A DNA stretch of 15,111 bases, from NCBI GenBank assembly GCA_905221605.1, contig CAJNDS010000051.1:229422-244532 (forward strand). Direction: 5' to 3'. The position numbers were made by a program, and so were the translations under genes. The stretch comes from Symbiodinium natans. Its lineage: Eukaryota > Sar > Dinophyceae > Suessiales > Symbiodiniaceae. Below the pieces are notes generated by a model. That model saw only the letters and a program-made list of their open reading frames with translations, was not told the origin of the DNA and did not search any database. Position 1 is the first letter of the stretch, and the number at the start of each line of letters is the position of its first letter. This document shows, in pieces, positions 7,801 to 15,111 of this stretch.

Positions 7801-8135
7801 GCTTGAGTGTCCACCGACTTGGAGGTTAAGGTTCTAACTGGGTCCTACGAGTAGGGTAATCATAGGTAGCAGTGCAGCAGTGGTTTATCGTCGTAGTTCG
7901 CCTACCTCCAACCAGACTTAGAACTGCGCATGAACCCAAAGAAAGGAAAGTGCATTATGTTTTTTTTTGAGTGGGGGGGCGCAACCCGAAGTTCTGTCAA
8001 TTTCCTGTGCAGAGGTGAACGTGAATTTCACTGGGACCCAGCCACGAATTGGAGAGCACACAGTTGCCAGCAACCAGGGTGTCGGGTTTACTCCTTTTGT
8101 TGTTTGTTTTCCTGAACTGTAAACTGCTAAACCCC
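7801..8135. other. Unique middle of channel intron 6
   Basis: No heptamers. A 61-codon plus frame at 7930-8115 (MNPKKGKCIMFFFEWGG start) has no recognisable motif and I do not call it a gene. Confidence 0.4.
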
Positions 8136-8437
8136 AAGCTTCGAGCCCCTAAACCCACAACCCCAAACCCTAAACCCCAAACCCCAAACCCTAAACCCTA
8201 AACCTCTTGAGGCCCTGTCTGGCAGTGTAACCCACTAAACCCTAAACCCTAAACCCTAAACCCCAAACCCTAAACCCCAAACCCTAATCCCTAAACCCTA
8301 AACCCTAAACCTCTTGAGGCCCTGTCTGGCAGTGTAACCCCCTAACCCTAAACCCTAAACCCCAAACCCCAAACCCTAAACCCCAAACCCTAAACCCTAA
8401 ACCCTAAACCCTAAACCTGTGGCCCTGTCTGGCAGTG
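8136..8437 (-). repeat. CCCTAAA tract with three copies of a splice-acceptor segment
   Basis: Clean CCCTAAA/CCCCAAA arrays are broken by GGCCCTGTCTGGCAGTG at 8211, 8318 and 8421, that is at 107- and 103-base spacing. The first two copies are extended and identical (8203-8233 and 8310-8340). Only the third leads into channel exon 7. The first two continue TGTAACCC, which in the channel frame is an immediate stop. This is a local tandem duplication of repeat plus acceptor. Confidence 0.85.
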
Positions 8438-8512
8438 TTTGTTGAGGTCTACGGGCTCATCAGCAGCATCTACTTCTCCGGCTTCATCATGGTTGCCATC
8501 GCGCTGCACAGT
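8436..8512 (+). CDS. Channel exon 7: S1 of the next repeat
   Basis: Two leading bases and 25 codons read FVEVYGLISSIYFSGFIMVA and then IALHS. The segment FxGFIMVAIALHS followed by AVMATTVF from exon 8 fits S1 of Nav/Cav-like repeats without a gap. The acceptor is CTGGCAG|T. The donor is AGT|GCCAGG, a GC donor in phase 0. The exon is preceded by three tandem copies of the acceptor segment embedded in CCCTAAA repeats and followed by TTTAGGG repeats from 8530. Confidence 0.82.
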
Positions 8513-8529
8513 GCCAGGGGCTTGGGAGT

Positions 8530-8565
8530 CGGGTTTAGGGTTGAGGGTTTAGGGTTTAGGGTTTA
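8530..8565 (+). repeat. TTTAGGG tract after exon 7
   Basis: Four to five units, one GTTGAGGG variant, 17 bases after the GC donor. It pairs by orientation with the C-strand tract at the end of the same intron. Bases 8566-8860 are unique with no motif seen. Confidence 0.75.
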
Positions 8566-8861
8566 GTTCCTCAAATCGGGCCTTCATGAGCCAAGCAAGC
8601 TCTCAATAAGGGAATATGCCCCTCCCACCACCTCCAGCATTCCCTTTTCGTAAGGACCCAATAAGGTACCCCTAATGTCGGAAACCCCCATGTCGTGGTT
8701 TAGGGGCTTTATGGTGAGTCTTGTGGGCCGTCTACCGACGTCCGCGAGGGGGCGGGGTAGTCATACATTCGGGTCCCTTACGGGTATACCTCTCAGGACA
8801 AGGACTCCTCTCCTACTCTAAGCCCTAGAAACCCTATGCCCAACTTCTGGACCCCAACTCT

Positions 8862-9010
8862 AACCCTACACGCTACACCCTAAACCGGCATAAAACCCTA
8901 AACCCCAAACCCTAAAACCTAAAACCCTAAACCCTGAACCCTAAACCCTAAACCCTAGACCCTAGACCCTAGACCCTAAACCCTAAACCCTGACCCTAAC
9001 CCCTAAGCCC
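8862..9010 (-). repeat. CCCTAAA tract before exon 8
   Basis: Mixed units, including three tandem CCCTAGA copies at about 8951-8975, ending in a short poly-C 20 bases before the acceptor of exon 8. Confidence 0.78.
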
Positions 9011-9033
9011 CCCCCACGTGCCCTGCACTGGAG

Positions 9034-9096
9034 GCCGTCATGGCGACCACGGTGTTCCCAGCGCCGAGTGAGTCGTGGGGGCAAGTGGCGGCTGAC
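9034..9096 (+). CDS. Channel exon 8: end of S1 and S1-S2 loop
   Basis: Twenty-one codons in phase 0: AVMATTVFPAPSESWGQVAA and D. The VMA...FP.P....W pattern is what follows S1 in this family before the S2 helix. The acceptor is ACTGGAG|G and the donor is GAC|GTGGGC, phase 0. On both sides the joins give sensible family sequence: IALHS-AVMATTVF and QVAAD-VAKRVF. CCCTAAA repeats lie upstream (to about 9006) and TTTAGGG repeats downstream (from 9136). Confidence 0.78.
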
Positions 9097-9135
9097 GTGG
9101 GCTTTGCCTGGGAACCCAGGGGATTTACGAACTTA

Positions 9136-9210
9136 TGGGCTTAGGGTTTAGGGTTTAGGGTTTGGGGTTTGGGGTTTAGGGTTGAGGGTTTAGGGTTTAG
9201 GGTTTAGGGT
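9136..9210 (+). repeat. TTTAGGG tract after exon 8
   Basis: About ten units with TTTGGGG variants, 40 bases after the donor of exon 8. Confidence 0.82.
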
Positions 9211-9340
9211 AGCTCCGAATTTTTACACTGGGAACCCGGAGGAGGGACCAGAATTACAGAGAGCTCGCCAGGTGAACGGGCTCTTCTCCTGGCAGCTTTG
9301 TCCCCAAGCTGCCTCCAGCTCTGAACCCCCAAACTCCTGG

Positions 9341-9421
9341 GGGTTTTTAGGGCTTAGGGTTTAGGGTCTAGGGTTTAGGGTTCAGGGTTTAGGGTTCAGG
9401 GTTTAGGGTTTAGGGTTTAGG
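9341..9421 (+). repeat. Second TTTAGGG tract in intron 8
   Basis: About ten units with TTCAGGG and TCTAGGG variants. The 9211-9340 and 9422-9611 stretches are unique; nothing recognisable was found in them. Confidence 0.8.
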
Positions 9422-9674
9422 ATGGAATAAGCACTTTATCCAGAAAGCCCCGAGGCCATTGTCACTCGTCGTAGTCGAGACACCACCTTTTCCAGCCGAT
9501 GTGGGAACTGAGAATCCCAGAGCAAACTCCAAAAAGTTGGAACATCCTTACCCCCACACCCCAAAAGGTACACTAAAGGGAACCCGGTTGGGAGTGTGAA
9601 AGGCTATTTCCGAACCCTAAACCCTATAAGCCCACGAACCTGTGAGCCAAGCAAGCGCTCTAAGAACATTTGAG

Positions 9675-9733
9675 GTCGCCAAGCGCGTATTTTCAGCCAT
9701 CTTCTTGGTGGAGATGTTGGCTACTGGGCTGAT
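9675..9733 (+). CDS. Channel exon 9: S2 helix
   Basis: Nineteen codons plus two bases: VAKRVFSAIFLVEMLATGL. The VFxAIFhVExh core with its acidic residue is the S2 signature of voltage sensors. The acceptor is TTTGAG|G, phase 0. The donor is CTGAT|GTAGCA; without splicing the frame stops at 9735. The split codon AT plus A from 13931 would give isoleucine. The upstream CCCTAAA tract is short (9612-9628), and a C-strand rather than a G-strand repeat follows. Confidence 0.82.
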
Positions 9734-10589
9734 GTAGCAGCATGATTTCGCACCTAAACCCTGAACCATAAACCCTATCCGTAAACCCTAAACCCTAACA
9801 GTCCTGAATCCCCTTTTTAGCCGAGTGGTACCTTTTCCATATTTTTTGGTTTCAGGTTCCCTTATAAAGGAACTGACCCCACAAAGGTACCCTTGTTATA
9901 ATATGGTTCCTGGGCTACGAAGTCCCCTAAACACCTCATACCCCTAAGCCCTCTAAGCCCCCTGAGCCTCCGAAGCCCCCTAAAAACCCAACCACACGCA
10001 GCCCTATCCACTGCGCGCAGTCGCGGGCATCCCGCAAGGTCGCCTCAAAAACCTCAACCCCTCCCAGTAGATCCCCTTTAGGCGAAAGCCCCCGTGTCTC
10101 TCATGATTTAGGTCCCCCTGTCTCTCTCATGATTTAGGGCTTTGGGGCTTAGGGTTTTAGATTAAAGGGGAAGGGGGCCGTGCAAAGAAGATCAGGAGTA
10201 TAGGCAGTGTAGAAGATTCCGGGGGCTCACAGAGTCCAGAGTGGGCCATGATTCCCTTTTTTAGGGTTTAGGTTCCCGTAGAAGCTCTTTGAGACCAAAA
10301 AGGGCACCCTTTCTCTTCCTAGGCTACTCTCGGGTCTAGGATCTTAGAGCAACCCGACCAGTTTTCGTAGGGAAGTTGGGAATTCCATGCCCCATAGCTG
10401 CCTAAACAAAGAGATTGAACTGTCTTGGCGTGCATACTTCCCCGGCTTCGGAAGCCCCCTCACCCCCTCCCCGCCCACGCCCGAAACCCGATGAATCATG
10501 CAAGCCCGATAAACCTTGCAAGCATCTAAGCCTTACGAAAAGCGCAAGAAGCCTAAAGTCACCCTCACCCCAAACCGTAAGGGTCCATG
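9734..10589. other. First part of the large channel intron 9
   Basis: CCCTAAA scraps at 9753-9800, then mostly unique sequence. Notable are pyrimidine-rich AAGCCCCC words at 9920-9990 and a tandem pair of about 25 bases containing CTCTCATGATTTAGG at 10089-10137. A short hairpin of GGTTCC with GGAACT is at 9855-9873. The 63-codon frame at 10415-10606 is proline/lysine-rich by composition only and is not called. Confidence 0.45.
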
Positions 10590-10644
10590 AAATACTTGGG
10601 CCTTAAGGTACCTCCTATATAGGGACTTTGGGGCCCAAGTATTT
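10590..10644. repeat. Short perfect hairpin element
   Basis: AAATACTTGGGCC at 10590-10602 is the exact reverse complement of 10632-10644. The interior at 10599-10623 matches, in reverse orientation, 22 of 25 bases of 14915-14939, inside the foldback near the right end. The two are therefore related dispersed elements. Confidence 0.72.
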
Positions 10645-10646
10645 CG

Positions 10647-10686
10647 ATATCTCTATCTATATCTATATCTGTATCTATATATGTAT
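10647..10686. repeat. CTATAT microsatellite
   Basis: Irregular ATCTATAT units directly abutting the hairpin element, ending in TATATATGTATA. Confidence 0.7.
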
Positions 10687-10896
10687 AAACACATATTTAT
10701 TCCTGAGGCACATGGCCTAAACCTTAAGCCCTAAACCCTCACCCCAAATAAGAGCTGTTCCGTGTGGCCCAGATGAAGCTCTTTGCCCTGCGCTGCTCCT
10801 ATTGGGAGGCAGCCGGCCGTTGAGGGCATTTTAATTGGGTTAGAGCAGACTGTGCTGGCGTGTGGGGTGTCTTTGACGTTACGGGGAAAATGCTCC

Positions 10897-11385
10897 CGAA
10901 AAGCCACTTTTCTCGAAAAGCCACTTTTCTCGAAAAGCCACTTTTCGGAAAAGTGACTTTTCTCGCGTCGTTGCGCGCGCCGTGTCCCCGAAAAGCCACT
11001 TTTCTCGAAAAGTGACTTTTCTCGAAAAGCCACTTTTCTCGAAAAGTGACTTTTCTCGCCGCGTTGGCGCGCGCCGCGTCCGCGAAAAGCCACTTTTCTC
11101 GAAAAGCCACTTTTCTCGAAAAGCCACTTTTCGCGAAAAGTGACTTTTCGAGCGACGTTTTGCGCGCCGTGTCCGCGGAAAGCCACTTTTCTCGAAAAGC
11201 CACTTTCTCGAAAAACCACTTTTTGCGAAAAGTAACTTTTCTCGCGGTGTTGGAGCGTGCCGCCGCGTTCGCGAAAAGCCACTTTTCTCGAAAAGTTACT
11301 TTCTCGTGGCGTTGGAGCGCGCGGTGTCTGCGAAAAGCAACTTTTCCCGACAAGCCATGTTTCTTGAAGAGCCACCTTTTGCGCA
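10897..11385. repeat. 17-bp minisatellite array 1
   Basis: Tandem CGAAAAGCCACTTTTCT units of 17 bases, arranged in higher-order blocks: two or three forward units, one near-palindromic AAAAGTGACTTTT unit, then a GC-rich spacer (CGTTGGCGCGCGCCGCGTCC type). The right end decays and runs into TTTAGGG repeats at 11394. Long minus-strand frames (up to 214 codons) across it are a by-product: the unit has no stop in any frame. I call no protein. Confidence 0.9.
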
Positions 11386-11393
11386 AATTGAGT

Positions 11394-11588
11394 GTTTAGG
11401 GTTAGGGTTTAGGATTTAGGGTTGAGGGTTTACGGTTTAGGGTTTATGGTTTAGCGTGTAGGGCTTATGTAGGGCTTAGGGTGTAGGGTTTAGGGTGTAG
11501 GTGTAGGGTGTAGGGTTTAAGGTTTAAGGTTTAGGGTTTAGGGTTTAGGGCTTAGTGTTTAGGGTTTAGGGTTTAGGGTTTTAGGGCT
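11394..11588 (+). repeat. TTTAGGG tract beside minisatellite array 1
   Basis: Degenerate and clean TTTAGGG units, including GTGTAGG variants at 11455-11515, then clean heptamers to the end. Confidence 0.8.
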
Positions 11589-12076
11589 TGGCCCAGCAGC
11601 CTCAGGACAAACAGAGAATTGCCCTTCGTGTTCAAAGGGGGACTCAGGGATCCTAGCCCAACGACAACAAGGGAAAAAGGGGTGCTACTTGCTGGGTACC
11701 ACGGTTTAGGGTTTAGGGTTTAGGGTTTAGGCTTTCGGGTTTGGGGTTTGGGTTTAGAGCTTGGGCCTCAGTCCTGAGGGCTTGCTCCAGACCCTCAACT
11801 CGAAACCCCAAACCCTAAACCCTTATAAACCCTAAACCGTAAACATCGTCGGGGCTTGCTTAATGCTCATTAATCTTCGACAGCGACTCCGTCAGGCTGT
11901 GAACCCCGCTACTAGAACTCCAGAATCCCCCCCAGCTCTACTATGATTATCAAGGCCGGTATAAATGCCGCCGTGGGTGCCTTGCCGTGCCATAGCTCAG
12001 AGAAGCGGAAAAGGGAGGCGTAGAGGTTCTCTTGGTTGCTTCAATGGTGGGCGCCGTGTGGGGGCGCGCAGCGTCT
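11589..12076. other. Spacer between the two minisatellite arrays
   Basis: Unique segment 11589-11700, a short TTTAGGG tract (11704-11735), CCCTAAA scraps at 11810-11843, then about 230 unique bases. No RNA gene or coding motif was recognised. Confidence 0.45.
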
Positions 12077-12936
12077 TTCAAAAGCCACTTGTCTCAAAAA
12101 GCCACTTTGCTCGAAAAGCCATGTTTCTCGAAAAGCCACTTTTCTCGAAAAGCCACTTTTCGCGAAAAGTGACTCTTCTCGCGACGTTGGCGCGCGCCAC
12201 GTCCGCGAAAAGCCACTTTTCTCGAAAAGCCACTTTTTGCGAAAAGTGACTTTTCTCGCGACGTTGCGCGCCCCGTATCCCAGAAAAGCCACTTTTCTCG
12301 AAAAGCCGCTTTTCTCGAAAAGCCACGTTTCGGAAAAGTGACTTTTCTCGCGTCGTTGCGCGCGCCGTGTCCCCGAAAAGCCACTTTTATCGAAAAGCCA
12401 CTTTTTGCGAAAAGTGGCTTTTCTTGCCGCGTTGGTGCGCGCCGCGTCCGCGAAAAGCCACGTTTCTCGAAAAGCCACTTTTTGCGAAAAGTGACTTTTC
12501 TCGCCGCGTTGGCGCGCGCGGCGTCCGCGAAAAGCCACTTTTCTCGAAAAGCCACTTTTCTCGAAAAGCAACTTTTTGCGAAAAGTGACTTTTCTCGCGA
12601 CGTTGCGCGCGCCGTGTCCGCGAAAATCCACTTTTCTCGAAAAGCCACTTTTCTAGAAAAGCCGCTTTTTGCGAAAAGTGACTTTTCTCGCGGCGTTGGA
12701 GCGCACGGTGTCCCGGAAAAGCCACTTTTCTCGAAAAGCAACTTTTTGCGAAAAGTGGCTTTTCTTGCCGCGTTGGTGCGCGCCGCGTCCGCGAAAAGCC
12801 ACTTTTCTCGAAAAGCCACTTTTCTCGAAAAGCAACTTTTTGCGAAAAGTGGCTTTTCTTGCCGAGTTGGTGCGCGCCGCGTCCGCGAAAAGCCACTTTT
12901 CTCGAAAAGCCACTTTTCTCGAAAAGTATCTTTTCT
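12077..12936. repeat. 17-bp minisatellite array 2
   Basis: Same 17-base unit and GC-rich spacer as array 1, in the same orientation, over 860 bases. The spacer recurs at about 75- or 92-base steps, which differ by one 17-base unit, so blocks grow or shrink by whole units. Some blocks carry the unit inverted (AAAAGTGGCTTTT at about 12412, 12758 and 12846), allowing long hairpins. Overlapping frames of up to 241 codons on both strands are repeat artefacts. Confidence 0.9.
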
Positions 12937-12989
12937 AATCGATTTTCCCGCTAACCTGGAAGACGCACCGTGTGACAGCTTAGCAGAGG

Positions 12990-13195
12990 CGGTAGGTTTA
13001 GGGTTTCGGGTTTAAGGGCTAAGGGTTTGGGATTTGGGGTTTAGAGTTTGGGATTTAGGGTATAGGGTTTTGGGAGTTTTAAGGACTTAGGGTTTAGGAT
13101 CTATTTAGGGCTTAGGGGGTTTAGGGTTTGGGGTTTAGGGTTTGAGGACTCAGGGTTTGAGGGTTCAAGGGTTCATGTCTAAGGGCTTGGGGTCT
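12990..13195 (+). repeat. Degenerate G-strand telomere-like region
   Basis: Mutated TTTAGGG units of one orientation, right of array 2, mirroring the tract next to array 1. A short run of CCCTTAA variants follows at 13265-13325. Confidence 0.65.
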
Positions 13196-13321
13196 ATTGG
13201 GTCCAGGATTGATCTCGCGTCTGGGGCCGGGGCTTCGGCGGCTTTGGCTTCGTGTTCCAGCGTGCCCTAAACCCTTAACCCTTAACCCTTAAACCCTAAG
13301 CTCTGAAACCTCAACCCTCAG

Positions 13322-13471
13322 CCCTACCCGCGTTACCCACAAATCTGTGGGCAAACGTGTGCGACGCGTCCAATTTTTATTCAACGGTTTTGGCACTTCG
13401 TTGATCTGCTCATCCCACGTGGATGGAATGTCGGCGCTGCAGCAAGGCGCTGATGTTTTTCGGCGCAGTGT
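13322..13471 (-). other. Possible coding remnant of unknown kind
   Basis: On the minus strand about 50 codons are open with no methionine start, including STWDEQINEVPKPLNKNW. The composition looks more protein-like than the surrounding intron and contains no heptamers. I recognise no family. It could be a transposon remnant or chance. Confidence 0.2.
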
Positions 13472-13895
13472 ACCGGAATCCTTTCAAAGCTAGAATGGAG
13501 CCGCCCGAAGTCCCACGCCAATCCATCCTGGGTCCGTGAGGTTCCACTCTTTCAGCGGAAGCACCGCAACTTGTCTGTCTCTCATGAACCAGGTTCTCGG
13601 AGCACAGTGCGTGAATCCAAGTAGGCCTGGCCCAACACCAGCAACTCTGTCGGGTTTGGGGTTCAGGGCAGAGGGAAGAACCCTAAACGCCAAACTCCAA
13701 AGACTTGTGGTGTTCGCGATGGTATGGTTCAGAGCTTTGGTTCACGACCCTAAACCCTAAGCCCTGCCTTTAGGCTTCGAGGGCCTGGCGAATTCGGTCT
13801 TGAAGCGCTCACAGATCTGTTTCAAAGGGTGTTGCTTGGTAGGGTCTAGGTTTGGAGGGCTCAGGGGTTAGTGTTGAGGGGTTCAGGGTTTGGAG
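13472..13895. other. Last unique part of channel intron 9
   Basis: Small overlapping frames on both strands (13490-13760) without recognisable motifs, and scattered heptamers at 13748-13763 and 13842-13892. No gene called. Confidence 0.4.
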
Positions 13896-13930
13896 CCCCT
13901 AAACCTTAAACCCTAAACCCTAAGCCCTAG
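13896..13930 (-). repeat. CCCTAAA tract forming the acceptor of exon 10
   Basis: CCCCTAAACCTTAAA then three CCCTAAA-type units ending CCCTAAGCCCTAG. The final TAG is the proposed acceptor, so the telomere-like repeat itself would supply the splice site. Confidence 0.7.
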
Positions 13931-13990
13931 AGATCATCGGCCGCAGGACCGCTGGAACCGCTTCGACTTCTTCTGCGTGGTTATCTCACT
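13931..13990 (+). CDS. Channel exon 10: S2-S3 loop and S3
   Basis: After one leading base the frame reads DHRPQDRWNRFDFFCVVISL. WNRFDFFCVV is the S3 start of voltage-gated channels, with the conserved Asn and Asp of the voltage sensor. The acceptor CCCTAG|A fits the phase of exon 9 and gives an S2-S3 distance close to normal. An alternative acceptor, CGCAG|G at 13946, would need one more exon upstream. The 3' end is uncertain: GT at 13980 or GC at 13991 are candidate donors, and the frame stays open to about 14042. S4 was not found downstream. Confidence 0.8.
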
Positions 13991-14499
13991 GCGCCTTAGC
14001 AGCACTGTGCCATTGGCTTGGCGTTCATATCATGGCTTTCCCTACTAAGCCGAATTCAGGTTATTTCAGGGGGGGAACCTAGGGGGGGAGGGTAGTATAG
14101 GGATGGTAGTAGGGAAGGCCATGATCATAGTTCAGGCTTGGGGAGGAAAGAACTTGTTGAACCAAGGAAGGTCGGCACATGAGCCCTCATCGTGCGCATG
14201 GCCTGAGGCGCTCCCCCCCCGTATTGAACTGAGGTCCAAGGTTCAAACCCCTGAGCCCTAACCAAAACCCGCAGCCCCCAAGCTCAACACCCCTAAACCC
14301 TAAACCCAAGCCCTACAGCCACAGCCTAAACCCCCAAACCCTGAAACCGTAAACCCTAAACCCCCAAAACCCCTAAGCCCAAATTGTAGAAGCCACGCCC
14401 TGCAGAACAGAGAGCCCTGCAACGATTTTAGGCGGAATTTCGAGCACTCTCAATCAGCCCACTCAATCCGTAGCCCTAGGGCCCAGGGGTAGTTGACGT
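13991..14499. other. Downstream intron sequence after exon 10
   Basis: GGGGG-rich unique sequence at 14070-14110, then CCCTAAA variants at 14255-14375. No S4 exon (regular Arg/Lys every third residue) was found here. Confidence 0.4.
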
Positions 14500-14622
14500 G
14501 GATATATGTCCATATATATATGTGTGTATGTATATGTATACATACATAAACAACACACATACACATACTGTTACTTGTTTTCATGTATGTACTTATATAT
14601 ATATATGTATATACACATATTG
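14500..14622. repeat. TA/TG microsatellite with self-complementary core
   Basis: ATATATGT and TGTGTATG words around a GTATGTATATGTATACATAC palindrome (about 14526-14545). Open frames here encode only Tyr/Ile/His low-complexity sequence and are not genes. Confidence 0.7.
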
Positions 14623-14757
14623 TTATGTTACATGATGTTTCCCTTATTGGGTTTAAGAGGATCATATTCAGGAATGTTTTTTCAGACGGTTTTCAGGGCC
14701 ATCCTCGTAGAGGTTTCTCGGGTTTTATAGGCAGGAGCAGGGCTGCTGCGCCTTGTC

Positions 14758-14810
14758 TAAACCCGAAACCCTAAACCCTAAACCCTAAACCCTAAACCCT
14801 AAACCCTAAA
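14758..14810 (-). repeat. CCCTAAA tract
   Basis: Seven clean units near the right end. In keeping with the pattern, an exon might follow, but none could be read in the remaining 300 bases. Confidence 0.82.
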
Positions 14811-14865
14811 GTTTGGCTTTCATGGTCTGGCCCGAGGCCTCTCAGATCCAGCAGTGAAAAAGCCC

Positions 14866-14973
14866 AAGGGTCCATGTACCACAGTATTCTTCTATACTTG
14901 GGTCCAAAAAATCCCCTATATAGGAGGTGCTTAAAGGCCCTATAGTCTTCCCTATTTAGGTACATGGATCCTT
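14866..14973. repeat. Foldback element related to the hairpin at 10590
   Basis: The arm at 14866-14880 pairs with 14959-14973 (14 of 15; core GGTACATGG). The interior block at 14915-14939 is shared in reverse orientation with 10599-10623 (22 of 25). Noncoding. Confidence 0.7.
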
Positions 14974-15091
14974 AAGGGGAACACAACAAGGCCCAAGCCT
15001 CCTCCAAGCGCTGCCCTATCCCGACAACCATAAGGGGTCGGAATAGTTACTAGCATTCCCTCCTGGTCCCTAAATACTTGTACCCTAATAA

Positions 15092-15111
15092 CCCCCCCCC
15101 CCCCCCCCCCC
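15092..15111. repeat. Poly-C run at window end
   Basis: Twenty consecutive C bases at the edge. It could be a true homopolymer, an assembly gap edge or sequencing slippage. Confidence 0.9.

Larger units (their letters stand above)
740..13990 (+). other. Split gene: voltage-gated cation channel, internal part (about 10 exons)
   Basis: Ten short plus-strand exons occur in the order expected for a multi-repeat (Nav/Cav-like) voltage-gated channel of the plasma membrane: pore, post-pore turn, S6, linker, then S1, S1-S2 loop, S2 and S3 of the next repeat. The proposed joins keep one reading frame throughout, with phases 1, 2, 0, 0, 2, 1, 0, 0 and 2. Eight of ten exons start with G after an AG acceptor. 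Donors are GT, or GC after exons 1 and 7. Only the exon 3 donor is non-canonical (AAG|TGTG). Telomere-like repeats, a retroelement fragment, foldbacks and minisatellites fill the introns. Family known: such channels pass Na+ or Ca2+ on depolarisation. Seen: glutamate in the filter (TTEGW), which resembles the Ca2+ channel locus. Inferred: which repeats (I-IV) these are cannot be told, and ion selectivity is unproven. The first S1-S5 and the S4 onward of the second repeat lie outside the window or were not found. Confidence 0.85.

Noticed and set aside
8136-8437. CRISPR array (repeat plus spacers)
   Set aside because: The 'spacers' are telomere-like repeats themselves, only three copies exist, and the genome is eukaryotic in character.
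10731-11386. Long minus-strand frames (214 and 195 codons) as repeat proteins
   Set aside because: They coincide exactly with the 17-bp minisatellite, are open in several frames at once and give the same residues shifted. This is expected from a stop-free tandem repeat.
12041-13015. Frames of up to 241 codons on both strands in array 2
   Set aside because: Same minisatellite artefact; no start context, no domain, and overlapping frames read equally well.
13200-13262. Gly/Phe-rich GFGFVFQ stretch as an RNA-binding exon
   Set aside because: Only about 14 codons, no splice sites in phase and no second motif; probably chance in GC-rich DNA.
14221-14260. tRNA, from a B-box-like GGTTCAAACCC
   Set aside because: No T-stem pairing, no A box and no acceptor stem upstream.
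14690-14755. Possible S4 exon (reads AGAGLLRLV after an AG)
   Set aside because: Only one arginine, lacks the every-third-residue basic pattern, and hits a stop at once.

Overview
The window looks like nuclear DNA of a dinoflagellate, most likely a Symbiodiniaceae-type alga. Four things suggest this: (i) plant/alveolate-type telomeric heptamers (TTTAGGG on one strand, CCCTAAA on the other) are scattered through the whole window in both orientations; (ii) short exon-like islands are separated by introns of hundreds to thousands of bases; (iii) the inferred splice sites mix GT and GC donors with AG|G acceptors; (iv) there is a broken retrotransposon reverse-transcriptase fragment of the sort common in these genomes. 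The species assignment is inference; no database was consulted.

Main result: the longest open frames are mostly repeats or shadows, and the real gene lies in pieces too short for an ORF caller. Ten small plus-strand exons (19-96 nt, about 600 coding bases in about 13.25 kb) join in consistent reading phase into part of one voltage-gated cation channel. In order they encode: the pore helix and filter of one repeat (740-802), the turn after the filter (1398-1455), a micro-exon (3027-3045), S6 (3588-3683), the cytoplasmic linker (6275-6339, 7636-7679), then the next repeat's S1 (8436-8512), S1-S2 loop (9034-9096), S2 (9675-9733) and S3 (13931-~13990). The protein continues beyond both ends of the window.

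Between exons the window holds: clean and decayed telomere-like tracts; a reverse-transcriptase fragment between two telomere-like tracts (4687-5193); a family of short foldback elements (187-326, 6945-7079, 7284-7440, 10590-10644, 14866-14973); two arrays of a 17-bp near-palindromic minisatellite (10897-11385 and 12077-12936); AT-rich and TA microsatellite patches; and a 20-base poly-C run at the right edge.

The most striking structural pattern is that five of the introns begin with G-strand (TTTAGGG) repeats and end with C-strand (CCCTAAA) repeats. The two ends of such an intron could pair in the transcript and bring distant splice sites together. Three near-identical copies of one splice-acceptor segment lie just before the S1 exon; using either upstream copy would put a stop codon in frame.
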